The notes below the pieces were generated by a model that saw nothing but the letters and a program-made list of their open reading frames with translations, ran no database searches and was not told the origin of the DNA. Below are positions 49,759-62,042 of a stretch of 64,000 nt of DNA, in pieces; position 1 is the first letter of the stretch, and every line of letters begins with the position of its first letter. A program made the translations under genes and the position numbers. Source of the stretch: Hemicentrotus pulcherrimus (lineage: Eukaryota; Echinodermata; Echinoidea; Camarodonta; Strongylocentrotidae); contig BEXV01000080.1 in assembly GCA_003118195.1 (NCBI GenBank), positions 364,472 through 428,471 on the forward strand. The letters run 5' to 3'.

Positions 49759-51825
49759 TGAGCATGTGCGTTCCAGATGGAAAAAAAGCACAAGCTAAGC
49801 AACTCACATGGCCTTTGGTCATGTTGGTCTAGTTCCGTGGATCTTTTCCTTCCACTTTACTTATACAGTTCCATCATGAATGTGCTAAAGTCTGGATTTC
49901 CGTTCGCATCCTGATAAAACGGAGAGTATGTAAGATTAAAGATATTACCTTCTATTCGACGCTGTGAGCCTATCTAGCCTCAAGTCACATGTTTTCTTAG
50001 TACTGGCTGGTATATGCATTAGCTGTGTTATTTTTCGTAGATTACCCAGAACTAATGTGTTCGTAATGCGTCTGTTAGCCCGCGGTTCCATACAAGGTAA
50101 ATTTAATGCATTGTTTTCTTTTCCATTTAAATGACATTTTACATCAATTGCGAGATTAACCCATATTTAGCTCCGGTGCCTTCATAAACTACGTAAGAAG
50201 ACGTGATCGTATTTAGAACCTTTATGGGGGATTAGATAATTGGAAAATGGATGCGAAGTGGCTGCAAGCCTTGATATAGATCGTCTAAATGTAGGAACAA
50301 ATGTGGAGGTATCGAATCCAGCTCAGGTGAATGATTGAAGTCTTGGTTATTGTGTTAACGTGCCCCTTCCCTTTACCATGCACGCAGACTATATTACAAT
50401 GGAAAAAAAACGCAGTCCCTCAAATAGAACGTTAAATTTCTTATAGCTCCATTATTAAATGGGGGTCTCAGGATTGTGTAGGAGAGTCTTACGCGCGTTA
50501 GAATCAACTGCCCTCTTTGTCTCAAATTCTGAAACAACATCGTGGATTGAGCCCATGCTGCAATGATAATTATGAACGTTTAGGTCAGTCAGCAATCCCA
50601 AGACTTTTACAAGCCCGTCTCATTATCAAGATATTTATGATTGGAAATCGAATTCAAGTTTTCTGTTTTCATAACAGTTTTTGTAACACTACAGTCTATT
50701 GAAGAAAATGACCACGGTAAAACCGGTCACTCAAAGATTTTTACTTTTTTGAGGCACTTCATGATCATATTGAAGCGCAATGTGTTAGGGCTTCAATGAT
50801 ACACCATGTCACAGACGCTGATAGTACGTAGGGCCATGCATCTCAGATTTAACATTTTAAACGATGCCTTCAATCTTATTACAAGAGTAGGGGGTTTCCC
50901 CCAGTAGCCCATCGGCACATCCCTATCAGTCATACCAAGAAGAGAGACAAGTGGGATATGGTAATTAGATTCGCTCATTCCCTTCCCGGGCACAGATAAG
51001 CGGTAAAGGCTAAGGAATATTTTTCGTATAACCTTTTCCATTAATTATTTTTTTCTTCATTTTTAGCGTATTAAGACGCAATACATAATGAAATCGACGC
51101 TACCGCAGTGATATTCGTAATGAACATGATAAAACAGTTTATCATTTGGCAAGATCATTTCTAAACTCTATCAAGCTAGCAAGTATATCATCATGTTCAT
51201 GTTGAACTCAACTTTTAGCATAAGCTCACAGATATGACCTTTGAGAAAAAAAGGCTTGTACCCCAAAACCATACTCTACTTTTCATTAAATTCACAAAAC
51301 CTACGGGAAGATATTTTAACCCTTCATCAACAAAATCGTGTAAATATGATAGGATCGAATTTGTAACCTAAGCGGACAGCAACGTCAATTAACTTGAAAC
51401 TTTAGAAGTGGTTCTTTAGAAGTGGTTCTACAAAAACTAGTTTCAAATTGCCAACAATAAATAACGGGAAATGGATGTCAGTTTGATGTCTGACTCGTCC
51501 TAGTGACTGAAAAATGAATTTGATCAGTCTTTTGTTAAACGCTGAAGAGTTCAAGCTTTCGCGTCTATAATTTACGCCTGAAATGGCATTTCCCGAGAAT
51601 CAGTACATGAACATCCATCTAACTTGTTTTTGTAAATTCGTTTAATTCTGACTCCGGAAGCATAACGAAACATTATGTCATCAGGCATGTCATTAGCCAC
51701 ACATTGACCACGTATGAATTGGGATGGGGTTCGGCGCTGAGTTTCAACGGATCTTCGATTTCATTATGTATTTGTTTTACATGGCGTTAACACTGACATT
51801 TCAAGGGAACCGTTTGGTGAAAATT
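49759..51825. other. No gene seen
   Basis: Includes a tiny tandem TTTAGAAGTGGTTC doublet at about 51402-51429. Otherwise featureless. Confidence 0.5.
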
Positions 51826-51910
51826 GAAGATAGAAAAAGAAAGAAAAAGAGAGAAAAAGAGAGAAAAATACAAAAAGAAAGATAAAGACACACAAAAAAA
51901 AAAAGAGTAA
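51826..51910. repeat. Polypurine AAAAAGAGAG tract
   Basis: Imperfect GAAAAAGA units over about 85 bases, producing a Phe/Leu-rich minus-strand frame. Confidence 0.85.
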
Positions 51911-54256
51911 GGGAAAGGGGAACAGGGAATGTAAAAATACGATAAGATATATAAGAACCATAATAAGTGCCATTGTTAATTCGGATTTCATCCTACTTAT
52001 CACCCTCTCCCACGAGTGACCCCTTCATGGTTGGAACATTCTTAGTAGGTCCATGGCTGAACCCATCCAACACTGAATTTCTTGGAAACATAATTTTTCC
52101 AATTACTTTCTTGTTCTGTTCTATTTTATTTTGCCTTCATTCCATCTCATTGATCACCACTTCGATCATCTTCTCCATGCACCTTCTTCCACTTCACATC
52201 TTCGCTCCTGCCCCGCCCACTCTACACTCCGCATACCACTTTGAACTCATCCATCGGCAGATTAAAGGAGGGGAGCACAATGGGCCCCCTTACAGATAAA
52301 GTTGAGTTCTGGTCATGTGATTGCATCGTGAAAGAAACGGTGTGGAATCTATCAGAAAAGGCTGATCATCTAGTATATAAGTATTTGTATGTATTGCAAG
52401 GTTCTGAAATCATCAAAATAATAAAAAATTTGGCCAAATCATGGCAAAGTTACAAACACTGTACACAGAATGATGTATATGGGACTACACGAGCGAAAAA
52501 AACCTACCCCCGATTTTTACGATGTTTCATGTCATATTTAGAATATGAAGGCAATTGAAGAGCCATGCTTTTTAAGGAACATGTTTAATCTGATGTTCTT
52601 TCACCCTTGCATAATAACAATGATAACGCTCACAAATGATTTTTACCTCTTCCCAGAACTCAACCTTCTCTTTAAACACCTAAAGAACATGTATATAAAC
52701 AAGTGTCCTCCTCCTTTATTTCTTATGTATTTATTCATGTATTTTTTTGCTCGTATAAGAAGTCTGAAAAACTCATTTTCGTGACAGAAACTCTTTGGAA
52801 TTGTTTGCGAAAACGAGGACCCACCTATGATTCCGACACTCTAATTTTTGAAATTTGTCCAGCATTGCTATCATCACCATCACACTCGCACACGCACGCA
52901 CGCAAGCCCCACGTCCCAGGAAACACATATTCCCATCTCCCTCTGAAAACTGAAATTTCAATTGAAATTCGATGTGAATAAGAGGCAAAGTTTACATCTA
53001 AATTAGATCACCTTGGTTAGCACGTTCCAGCCCACATCCGGTGCAAAGTTTTGAGGCCCTCTTCCCATTATTCCGTGTGTCATTTACATGCAATTCTATT
53101 TCAACAATCAATGATGTAACTCCCACTCACCTACAGGCAAATTGAAGCACGTTCGTAACCCTCAAACGCGTTTACCACTTTGCGCGTGCAAGTCCGTGGC
53201 AATGAGAACCAGTGGCGTTGAAGGGAATCTAAATTGACCGCTTGGTACCCAGTTTTTCTTCCAGGTCATGGCCTCAAGTCTCAGGTGCTCAACGGTGAAT
53301 TTCCATCACGACAATAAATCGATTTTTCTTTTTGCTCCTAATTGAGTCATTCACATTTTCGAACACACCTTAGGGGCACGGTGTAGGTTAGTTGTGAGAA
53401 TTTGGTCAAAATTAAAGGTAGGTGTAAAGAATATCCATTGAAACAAAGAAGAAGAAGAAAAAAAGTGCGAAAATTTAAACGTGAATCAAAACAAAACAGG
53501 ACAGTAAAGTTTGGTGTTTCTATATAATTAATTAGCGTGGTTCAACTTACTTGATGTCTTTTCTTTCAGTAAACGGATTCTTAGTTTATCTATTGCATAT
53601 TCAGTGCTAAGGCATCTGGTCAATGACATGAATAAAAAACAAGGAAATCGAGACGAAAATCAGAGACGCGAAATTACACAGGCCCCTTCTTTTTTCTAAG
53701 TCATTTCGCAACAAGGAACGAGAAGAAAATGAGAGAATTGTTCCTTTCCCTTTTCCGGTGCCGTTTCGGGTTATTGATTTGCCGAAAGATTTCTGCCGTA
53801 CACTGAGATTTATATTTGTTTAAAAACACAATAAAGGAAAAAAAATGGGGGCGGGGGGGTATTTGGGTGGCAGAGAAAATGTGATGAAATTGTTCATGAA
53901 ACGGTTCTTAAATGCACTGCATTCCTTGATTAATGCACCAAACTTCTTTCAAATACCGAACTGTCAAGAACATTGAAGATTATATAGTTCATTCAGTTTC
54001 TAACTTATCAAGCTTTTATAGATAGAATGAAATAACCAGGCTTAAATTACTGATACGGCATGAAATTAATTTCTTCTGTTCTAACGGGATGAATATGTAA
54101 CGAATAACTTCAAGTTAAAAAAAAGAAAATCGTTATTTGTTAAACTACATTGCTTACACTAGTGAGTGAAATAAATACCGAGCCATTTATAAGTAGGATG
54201 TTGTCATATATACATTATGAATTCAACATGAATACACACAAACTACATTACACACG
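51911..54256. other. No gene seen
   Basis: A chain of overlapping plus-strand frames (51967-52299, 52241-52558, 52545-52784, 52703-52981) lacks recognised domains. A G-rich run lies at 53846-53862. Confidence 0.4.
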
Positions 54257-54320
54257 ATGAGAGAGATAGAGAGAGAGAGAGAGAGAGGGAGGGAGAGAGA
54301 GGGGGAATGAGAAAGAGAGA
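54257..54320. repeat. (GA)n microsatellite
   Basis: GAGAGA with GGGA interruptions. Confidence 0.92.
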
Positions 54321-54636
54321 CGTTGAACATCAATCGAAAGAGATGGTTGCGGGCTTTTGAAAAGTATATATATTTTGATAATGATATTCAGCATTCCACA
54401 AGCTACTTTATTGGATAAAGCTAAAATAAGGAAGAAACAATGATAAATTTGCATATGTATGACTCATTTGGTTACACGGTGATAATTACTCAATAATTAT
54501 CAAAAATTCATTACCCTCTTTCATTCATTGTTTCTCAATAACTCAGCAAAGTGCTAGTTTCGATCCTTAAATGCTAGTTTTTTTATGAATGCCAATACAG
54601 AGTTGTCTGGCTTGCCTTTAATCAGGAATGTGATAC
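54321..54636. other. No gene or repeat seen
   Basis: AT-rich sequence with nothing supported. Confidence 0.5.
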
Positions 54637-54720
54637 TCACGTGATATAGATTCATACCACCTCATTGTCACGTGATCGAGTTGTGTCCAACCAATCATGT
54701 TACCCTTTATATCGGTTGAT
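54637..54720. promoter_or_regulatory. CACGTGAT pair plus CCAAT and TATA-like motifs
   Basis: TCACGTGAT (54637-54645), GTCACGTGAT (54667-54676), ACCAATCA (about 54690-54697) and TTTATATC (54708-54715) occur in order within 80 bases. The arrangement resembles the region upstream of the GPCR. No gene start has been identified nearby, so promoter function is inferred. Confidence 0.3.
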
Positions 54721-55617
54721 AACGAGACGCCCTCTGTCATTAACAATCAGTTGCATATCGGTTTTCCATGAATCCCGTGATTGAACTATTGCAATGTAAA
54801 ATCATCCTACCTACGACAATGTGCGACTAAAAATACAATCATATTTCCTCTCCTGTCGATGGGAAGCCCGAAAATATTCACCTGCGACATCTAGGCCGAA
54901 TGTCTGTCACAGAGTGATTACACAAGGACACCCCTACCCCTCCTCCCTGTTGACCCTTTTCTTAATGGTAATGGGGTTCAAACTGAGTGAAAGAGGAAAT
55001 GGGAAAATAAACAACAGTGTCAAATTTCACGAGATTTATGAAGTACTCATTGGACACGAAGATTATGTTCTCAAGAAAGGAGCGTATTAAAATAGTGTAT
55101 CATAATTATATGAGGAAGATAGAGGAACGTTTAACTCAATGTTTTTGTCCTTCGCAATGTCTTACGAAAATACTGTAATAGCGATCATTAAATAGGGTTC
55201 TTGTGACTTGTGTGTTGCAGCAAACCACATTCATTCGGTCAATATGCAATTAAAAAAAAAACATTTCCTCATTTCTTTTGATGAATTCCTTTATGTTAAT
55301 AGAGTAGACAGGTCCCGTTCAAACATCTGTGCCTATTCCAATAACACTGTCTGTGATAATAGCCTGAGGAAGAAGAACGTTAATTTTAAGGAATAAACCA
55401 TGTATTGACTGAGCCCATGGGACTCCTCCAAAAAATGGAAGCGAATGCTTTCTGGCTTCAGGGAAAGCTTCTAAAGCCCTTAATTGATGGTTCTCAGATT
55501 CAATCTCCAAGGAACATTCCTCATTTAGCATATTCTTTCAAGCTTGTCTTTATATACTTCGTCCACAAAGTAGCTTTAAATAGAGGGGCCGAGGCATCTT
55601 CTTTCCACGTTCCCTTC
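54721..55617. other. No gene seen
   Basis: Plus frames at 54821-55090 and 55208-55396 have no domains. If 54637-54720 is a promoter, a first exon could lie here, but none is recognised. Confidence 0.4.
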
Positions 55618-55702
55618 CCTCCAATTCTCCCTCTCTCTTTCTCTCTCACTCTCTCACTCTCTCTCTCTCTCTCTCTCTCCTCTCTTACTTTCTTTCTTTC
55701 CC
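55618..55702. repeat. (CT)n-rich pyrimidine tract
   Basis: CTCTCT with TTTC interruptions on the plus strand. Confidence 0.92.
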
Positions 55703-56375
55703 TTATATATATTTTGTTGTAAGGGGGGTACGTGTCACGAATACACCAGTAGCTACGACAACACAATGTCCACATCTACTTTAGATAAAGCTGTATTTCT
55801 GATTCACCTCCGGTCATTGCCTTTATGTAATCCATAACTCTCCCTTCTTACAACGGTACGGGTGACTCTTTGTTCCTATTGCCTTGTTCCTCAAGTTCAT
55901 TTTTCTTAAAATCGCAATAAAAGTTTTAAAAATAATCCGGCAGTGCTGACGGAGGGGAAAGACCCTTGAGGAGTCAGAAGAAAGATTATCTGTGTTAGCT
56001 TCCTCAATCATTTCATCAATCTATGCGATTATATTCCCCTCCGTTTTTCTCCCTGATTTCCCCCTCGTTCACGATGTGATATCAGACACCGAGGGACGAA
56101 ACGACGAGATAAGATTACTAAGCTAACGTCCTTGTTAAATTATGGATAACCCTGGGAATACAATAAATAGCCCATGTTCATTAGTTTGAATACACTCAAA
56201 ATGCAAGGCACTCGAGTATGTTGAGAAACAGTAATTCCAGGTAATATGCTCAGGCGCGTAATGAAATGCAAGTCTTATATATAGCACAGCCTTTATTGTT
56301 TATCAGGATTGCTTATAAAAAGTAAATGCTTGAGCACCATTCCTGATCACACAATCAAAACATAGTAACCCGTCA
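55703..56375. other. No gene or repeat seen
   Basis: AT-rich sequence with only short featureless frames. Confidence 0.5.
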
Positions 56376-56795
56376 ACAACAAAAATCACCAGACCTAGAC
56401 ACTTACACAACTAGGACAAAAGCATCCATATATATCACGCGGCTAACAAAAACTGGAAAATTTACTCGTCAAGGAAACTAACTTCCCGGAGATACGATAA
56501 AGAAAGTTACCTACCTAACCGCACAGACAAATCTAGGACAATTACTTGCCAGATATTTATCCATCCAAGACTATAACAACGAAAACAAATACCCATCTAG
56601 GACAATAATTATCACCAAAAGTATAGTCAATTTAGGGTAATTCCCATCTTGACGGTCCCCCAATCGAGAAGAACTGCCGTCTAATCTACAAGGTTAGCGA
56701 TCTGGGACAATAATTACCAAGACAGTAAGCAATGTAAGGAAAATAACCACTAAGAAGTCTAATCATCTAGGACGATTATCATCTAACATTTACCT
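56376..56795 (+). repeat. Degenerate 32-36 bp tandem array
   Basis: A CTAGGACAATAATTA-like motif recurs at 56411, 56533, 56597, 56702 and 56767. Weaker versions lie between (56453, 56470, 56565, 56631, 56735), giving a spacing of about 32-36 bases where successive units can be paired. About 11-12 units can be laid out by eye. Divergence is high, so it is old or under loose constraint. It encodes no long frame. Confidence 0.6.
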
Positions 56796-59700
56796 CCTTA
56801 CAGGTTTAGTCTGACAAGGCGTATGGGAAGGGTGTGGAGGATTTTGGTCTACATGTTGTAGCCTTTATATTTTCAATTTTAAAAAGGCCTAAGAGTGGAC
56901 ACTTTGGCCCGCTCGTAGATATGTAGAATGGAAATTTGAAATTCGTCGGCCCCCACCAAACTTACTGTCTTTACGAAGCTGTTTTTTTTTCATTATCAGT
57001 GATATCCAGGCGCGTACGTTTTTTTAATAATTTTAATAAATTAAAAAAAATTGACCTTATATTCCCCCCTACGGAGCAAAATGTCAAATTTTCAAATTTC
57101 GAGACAAAAAAAGGGTCCTCTAAGGACTAAGTGCGCACAGTTCAGAAAACAAAGAGGGAAATTTTGCTAGAAAAAAGTTTGCCTGCAAATTTAAGAAAAT
57201 TACGTTGTAATGATGCTTGTAGCATATTTATTTTCGGACATTTACAATCTCTCGCTCTCCACCACTTTGGATATACCGGCACAAGCTGCCCCGCTGTAGA
57301 TACACTCATGTCGATGTGAACTCATCTTAAAGGAAGAATGCTTGAAAGTCACATTTCTACTTATTGCAGCATATATTTTATAGAATGAAGGCTAATGCTA
57401 AATTTAAGTTATCGGGGTTGTTTTAGAGGAACGATTTAAATGATACGATGATTCTTGTTCATGTAATGTCTCGCTTATAAGGTTTTGCTTTTAATTGATA
57501 TTCTCCTTTATCTGTTCAGCNCTTTCTCTATCTCTATTTCCTTTTTTCTACTCATCATCAGTTATTATCTCCCGCCTCTTCCTCTCCCGCGCAACCAATC
57601 GATAGGAAGTACCAATGTGTAAAATGCAATTTAGGAAACTTCGGGAAAGAAAGGGGAAGCAGCTGTTTATCAACCAATTAATAGATTACTTTTCGGAATG
57701 GCGACTTCGCAAAAGAGCGAAAATCATCGAGTTAGCCTGGCTGCCAAAAGATTGGATAAACGAAGCGGTAAGAAATCAATGCACTTATCTGGTAGGAAAT
57801 AAAAATTTACGTCAAATAAATCGATAGAGTCTATTGAGGAGCTATGCTCAAACGAGCCTAGAAAAAAAGGGCTATACAAGAAACGCCGATAAAGATGAGG
57901 ACCTTGGATATCCACCTAAACTTTCCCCTCGCTAAGAAAAAAAATCGCTTCCCATCTTCCCTTACTACCTCTTATACTTTTGATAAAACTGGGAAAAGTT
58001 ACCTAAGCAGAATCTGAGCAGAAGAGGGGAAATGCAGACCCAGCAAAAAATCTAAGAAATTATATTTGCTAAGGCAATGCCTGACTCGTTTTTCTCCCTT
58101 CTGTTTTTGTGCCTGACATTCTACATCAATAATGTTATTAAATTACTAGGAGCACTCAACAGAGTCGACTCACGCGACGAGGTTAGGCTCCGTCTATACT
58201 TCATAACATCTCTTGGAAGGAGCACATTATATTCGTTAGAAAATCATCTGATTATATCATACCTCACAATGTTTGGTATTTTTCCGATAATGTTTCCCCT
58301 ATTAATGTGCCTACTAGAGGTTCGAAAATGATGTTTCCACAAACATGACAAACAATTCGGTTTCCCACATTACTGTCATGCACATGGTCCTTTTTAGTAA
58401 AATTGACACAAATTAATCATCTGATTTTCTTTTTGGGTAATTTTCACCTTGATTGTTTAGTGCACGCCATTCTCCGTTTTCGTGAAATTAAAGCATGATA
58501 AGGAACACAAAATATTCGTATATATATTTAGAAAAAGGAATGGACAGTAATTTATCGCGAAATAATTTAGCTCTATTTTGTATCTTTATAGTCAGCACAT
58601 AAGTGTCTCGTTTCATTCTTTACTAAACAAGTAAAATATCTCCCTGATGAATTCGAATCCAATCTTATCATTGGAGTTCATTTACATGTAGAATAAGAGA
58701 ACATGGGAATTCCCAAACGAAAACAAAAACGCAAGTTGTTTTTCTTTTAATAAAAAGGATTCGTCCAACGTCGACCGGTAGCAGAATCATTGGCTATACC
58801 GTAGCAATAAGTCAATTTCATCCCCTCAAAACATATCTTGAAAGCCATTAGCATCAATTTCCGACAATCGAAAGGTTATCCAAACGATGTTTTCCACAGT
58901 TTTTGTAAAAAGTGTTACATCGAACACTTCACTATGTGCAATGTATTCCGATAAAAATAAAAAAAATGTTTATCGTTCTTATAATTGGCTAACATTCGTC
59001 ATTGGCCTAGAGCCCGGAACTTCTACCTGACGAATGAAAGTCTTACTAATTTCTCGACATCCTCCAATCAATATTTTCATTAACACTCTGACACATTGAC
59101 ATGTGAAGTATTTCACAAACATCAACATGAAGATATATCGTCTTACATTACAGTGTATGTTTCAATCATATTAACACATTTGTTTTGTCCTTGCTTGTTC
59201 GTTTTCTAATTCATTTACTTCTAATAGTCATGTTGTCTTGTTACAACTTCCATCTTCCAATTTCGACTCAATTACGTTTATGATAGATCCAATATGTTTT
59301 ATTTAATACATTGTATTTAACCGAGGGCATCTTCAATTTGAAGCAAGGTCTTGTTTTGATTGGGTCTGAATTTCAACGAGTCACAGTGCCTTGATGATCT
59401 TTTAAATCGAGGTCTACCTACTTAAAGGCAACTTAATTATAGCAGATTATTGTCAGTGTTGTAGCAACTCGGTAAATGCATATCGTGTGGATGCAAATGT
59501 GGCAGTAGATGGCAGTATACATGTACATTGCCATAATCTAGAGGAAAATGGCACTTGGGGGCAAACGCCAAATTTGAGCTTCCCAGGTCCATCCTTGTAT
59601 CAACTGTTATAGGCCTAAGTATCAGCAAACATATATATTAGTCAGAGTATAGTCAGAACCGGTATAATTGAAAACTTATCTATCATCATGATACCATGAC

Positions 59701-59805
59701 AGTGCTCTTATTTCGTTTAGCAGGCTTTTTGTCAAAATTAATGCAGACGAACTCCGAGGAAACATACGCGAGAAACCAAAGCGATCAAGCATTTCAAATT
59801 CGAAT
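56796..59805. other. No gene seen; one N at 57521
   Basis: Short frames on both strands without domains, and a single ambiguous base at 57521. The 70-codon frame at 57615-57827 is basic (RKLRERKGK) but not recognised. Confidence 0.45.
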
Positions 59806-59990
59806 TGTGGTGGTGGTGGTGGAGGTGGTTATTTTACCTGACTGCTAAGAAAGCATAAATGCTTGTAAGTAAGCAACCAGACGGCCGACGGCTTAAGGTC
59901 CTCTCCGAGGGACCTGGTAATGAGGATTAATGCCTTACCAAAGGGCACTAGCGGATCGCCTTGGTTTCGTTAAACATGTCAATGGATATC
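59806..59990 (-). repeat. SINE-like interspersed repeat
   Basis: On the minus strand: TGCCCTTTGGTAAGGCATTA, then CAGGTCCCTCGGAGAGGACC, TTAAGCCGTCGGCC and AGCAGTCAGGTAAAATAACC, ending in a (GGT)n-complement run (59808-59829). These blocks occur in this order in a dispersed repeat I recall from echinoderms and molluscs. No coding frame is present. Family name not asserted. Confidence 0.5.
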
Positions 59991-60212
59991 TTGCTAGTCT
60001 AAGGACGATCACGCTATTTCGGGTGAATACTATTCACCGAGTTCATCCAGGAGGATAGACTTAGGAACAAAAACGATTGATAGTTTAACCCATAAGATTT
60101 TTCTCGTGACATCGAGCCGGGAACAATAACTAACTTAAAATGTTCTAACGTATGTGTTACATGTGAAATAGCATGATTATTTATTTCAATCCTTGTCTAT
60201 ATTGCCCTTTTT

Positions 60213-60220
<8 letters not shown>
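59991..60220. other. No gene seen
   Basis: Short interval with no supported feature. Confidence 0.5.
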
Positions 60221-60256
<36 letters not shown>

Positions 60257-60341
60257 TCCCTCTCTCTCTCTCCCCTCTCTCTCTTTCTTTCTCTCTCTCA
60301 CACACACGCACACACACGCACACACGCGCGCGCACACACAA
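60221..60341. repeat. Compound (CT)n-(CA)n microsatellite
   Basis: CT dinucleotides (60226-60299) pass into CACACA with CGCGCG (60300-60341). Overlapping frames on both strands are artefacts. Confidence 0.94.
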
Positions 60342-60674
60342 AACACAATCACTCAGAACTTTCACTGTTAAAATATTTATTCCTTTTTCTGGGAGGAGAG
60401 GATACAATGAACTGACTTGCACACACAATAGTTGTTTTCAATCTTTAAATCAAGATACACGAGATTAACGAACGGATGTGAATACTCCTGGGAGATTTAG
60501 GAATGTATAAAGTTCGGGATGAAGTTCCTAACAAGTATCTATTGCAAGGAGAATGAAACCTCCAACATTCTATCCCTAAAAGTTTCTTTTCAAGGACTCA
60601 AAATAATATCAATAATGTGCATGGAAGCACCCACGCTGCAAGGTGTCCAATATAATCAACCATATCAAATCCAG

Positions 60675-60764
60675 GTCACGTGATCTCATTTCCAATATCT
60701 CCCTCTCTCTCAGCCTAAATCAAAGTAAAATATTGGTATCATGTGACAAGTTGCGTCACGTGAC
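60675..60764. promoter_or_regulatory. CACGTG pair, including a perfect GTCACGTGAC palindrome
   Basis: GTCACGTGAT at 60675-60684 and GTCACGTGAC at 60755-60764, followed by CAGCTG and CTCCAATTTAAG. The second is the ideal recognition palindrome of bHLH-LZ factors of the USF/TFE type. The site is seen; regulation is inferred. Confidence 0.35.
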
Positions 60765-60939
60765 TCCCAGCTGTCGCTCTTTGCCTCCAATTTAAGCGGG
60801 CTTACAAAAGGGTTTTGAAATTTGCACCGGTCATGTGTTCACTATATTATCTGCAATGCAACATGCAGACGAGGAATGATTACCCATCATTTTCCGCCAA
60901 TACATGAAATTTAAGCATCGTCTTTAAAGCGATATACTT

Positions 60940-61239
60940 CCTGGGGGTGTATTTCACAAAGATCCTAAGCTGAACTTATTTCAGCTAAGTTGGACTTATG
61001 AAAATTTGGAAAGCCGTAAGCATCTTTGAAAATACTTTGTAAATTTGAAAAGGCATTGAAATTAATTTCTATTTTCAAGGAGATTTCATGTTCTTATTGT
61101 CGAATTTATGAACATTCTATAAGATACTTCAATTTTTGCTTTTGAATATATTGTTTAAAGGTTACAGATGGCTCTACATAATATTTAAGCCAAACTAAGA
61201 GTTAAGTTCGACTTAGGATCTTTGTGAAACACCCTCAGG
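60940..61239 (-). mobile_element. MITE family A, copy 2
   Basis: Ends CCTGGGGGTGTATTTCACAA and the reverse complement of TTGTGAAACACCCTCAGG; length about 300 bp. The core aligns with the reverse complement of 14885-15202 (shared GAAAGCCGTA, GATTTC, TTTATGAA, GGTTACARATGGCTCT blocks). It is non-coding, and its orientation is opposite to copy 1. Confidence 0.82.
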
Positions 61240-61352
61240 TGAGTGTAGCCTTATTTAATAATCCGTTATCAAATGGTAAGAGATTTGGGTTCTCATGCCC
61301 GGCATGCATGATACAATATCTAATGACGATCAAAATGGTAATTTTTGTCATT

Positions 61353-61428
61353 TGATAAGCGCTTTGAGAGGGCCTTACGGTCTTGAAAAGCGCTATATAA
61401 GAACTAGCTATTATTATTATTATTATTC
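61353..61428 (+). repeat. L2/CR1-type LINE or SINE 3' tail with (ATT)n
   Basis: AAGCGCTTTGAGAGG, a short spacer, GAAAAGCGCTATATAAGAAC, then (TTA)n (61410-61428). This is the characteristic end of many aquatic-animal L2-clade retroelements and their SINEs. The body is absent or not recognisable. Confidence 0.65.
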
Positions 61429-61969
61429 TAATATAGTCTGGAAAATATAAAACATGCAACATACAATAAATTGCAATGATGCAAAAAACAAAGTATTGAA
61501 GAAAACAAAATCTGGAATTGCACGCCTATTTTGACGAGCTTTCCATTTTTCTTTGAGTCGTGTAACAAACAGGAGGGAAAAGGGGAGCTTCTCCTATCGT
61601 GTATCGATTTGTTGGATACGTTACTCGTTTATGATCATACATAATTGAAAGTGAACAAAAGCATTCCCATTTAAAGTATATCTACCACACTTTGAAATAA
61701 AAGATACAACCCACATTGCAAATACCTCGTGCCTGCAGGAAGTAGGAACTCAGAACTGGAGTAAAGAATAGCCTGATTATGCGCCCTCGGGAAACACTTA
61801 TTCAGCGCTTGACCAATTGCGATTATTAGAACATGCATGGATTCGTTTGGATGTCGAAAACGTCGCCATGTTGGGATGCACATCTTAAAACCATATTCAT
61901 ATAATATAGTGCTCGACGCGCATGGTATTGTACGTGCAAGAATGAAAGCAATACGGAACAAATGCCGGT
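61429..61969. other. No gene seen
   Basis: Minus-strand frames of up to 101 codons without recognised domains. Confidence 0.45.
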
Positions 61970-62042
61970 TGCACACGGGGCTGCATTTGCCTGACGCATG
62001 ACTGCGCCAGCGACTGGTGCAGTCGTTGACGCACCGTGTGAT
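61970..62042. repeat. GC-rich imperfect inverted repeat
   Basis: CACACGGGGC on the left faces GCACCGTGTG on the right. Inside, GACTGCGCCAGC faces GACTGGTGCAGTC, so about 65 bases can fold into an interrupted hairpin. It stands out by GC content. It may be a MITE remnant. Confidence 0.45.
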
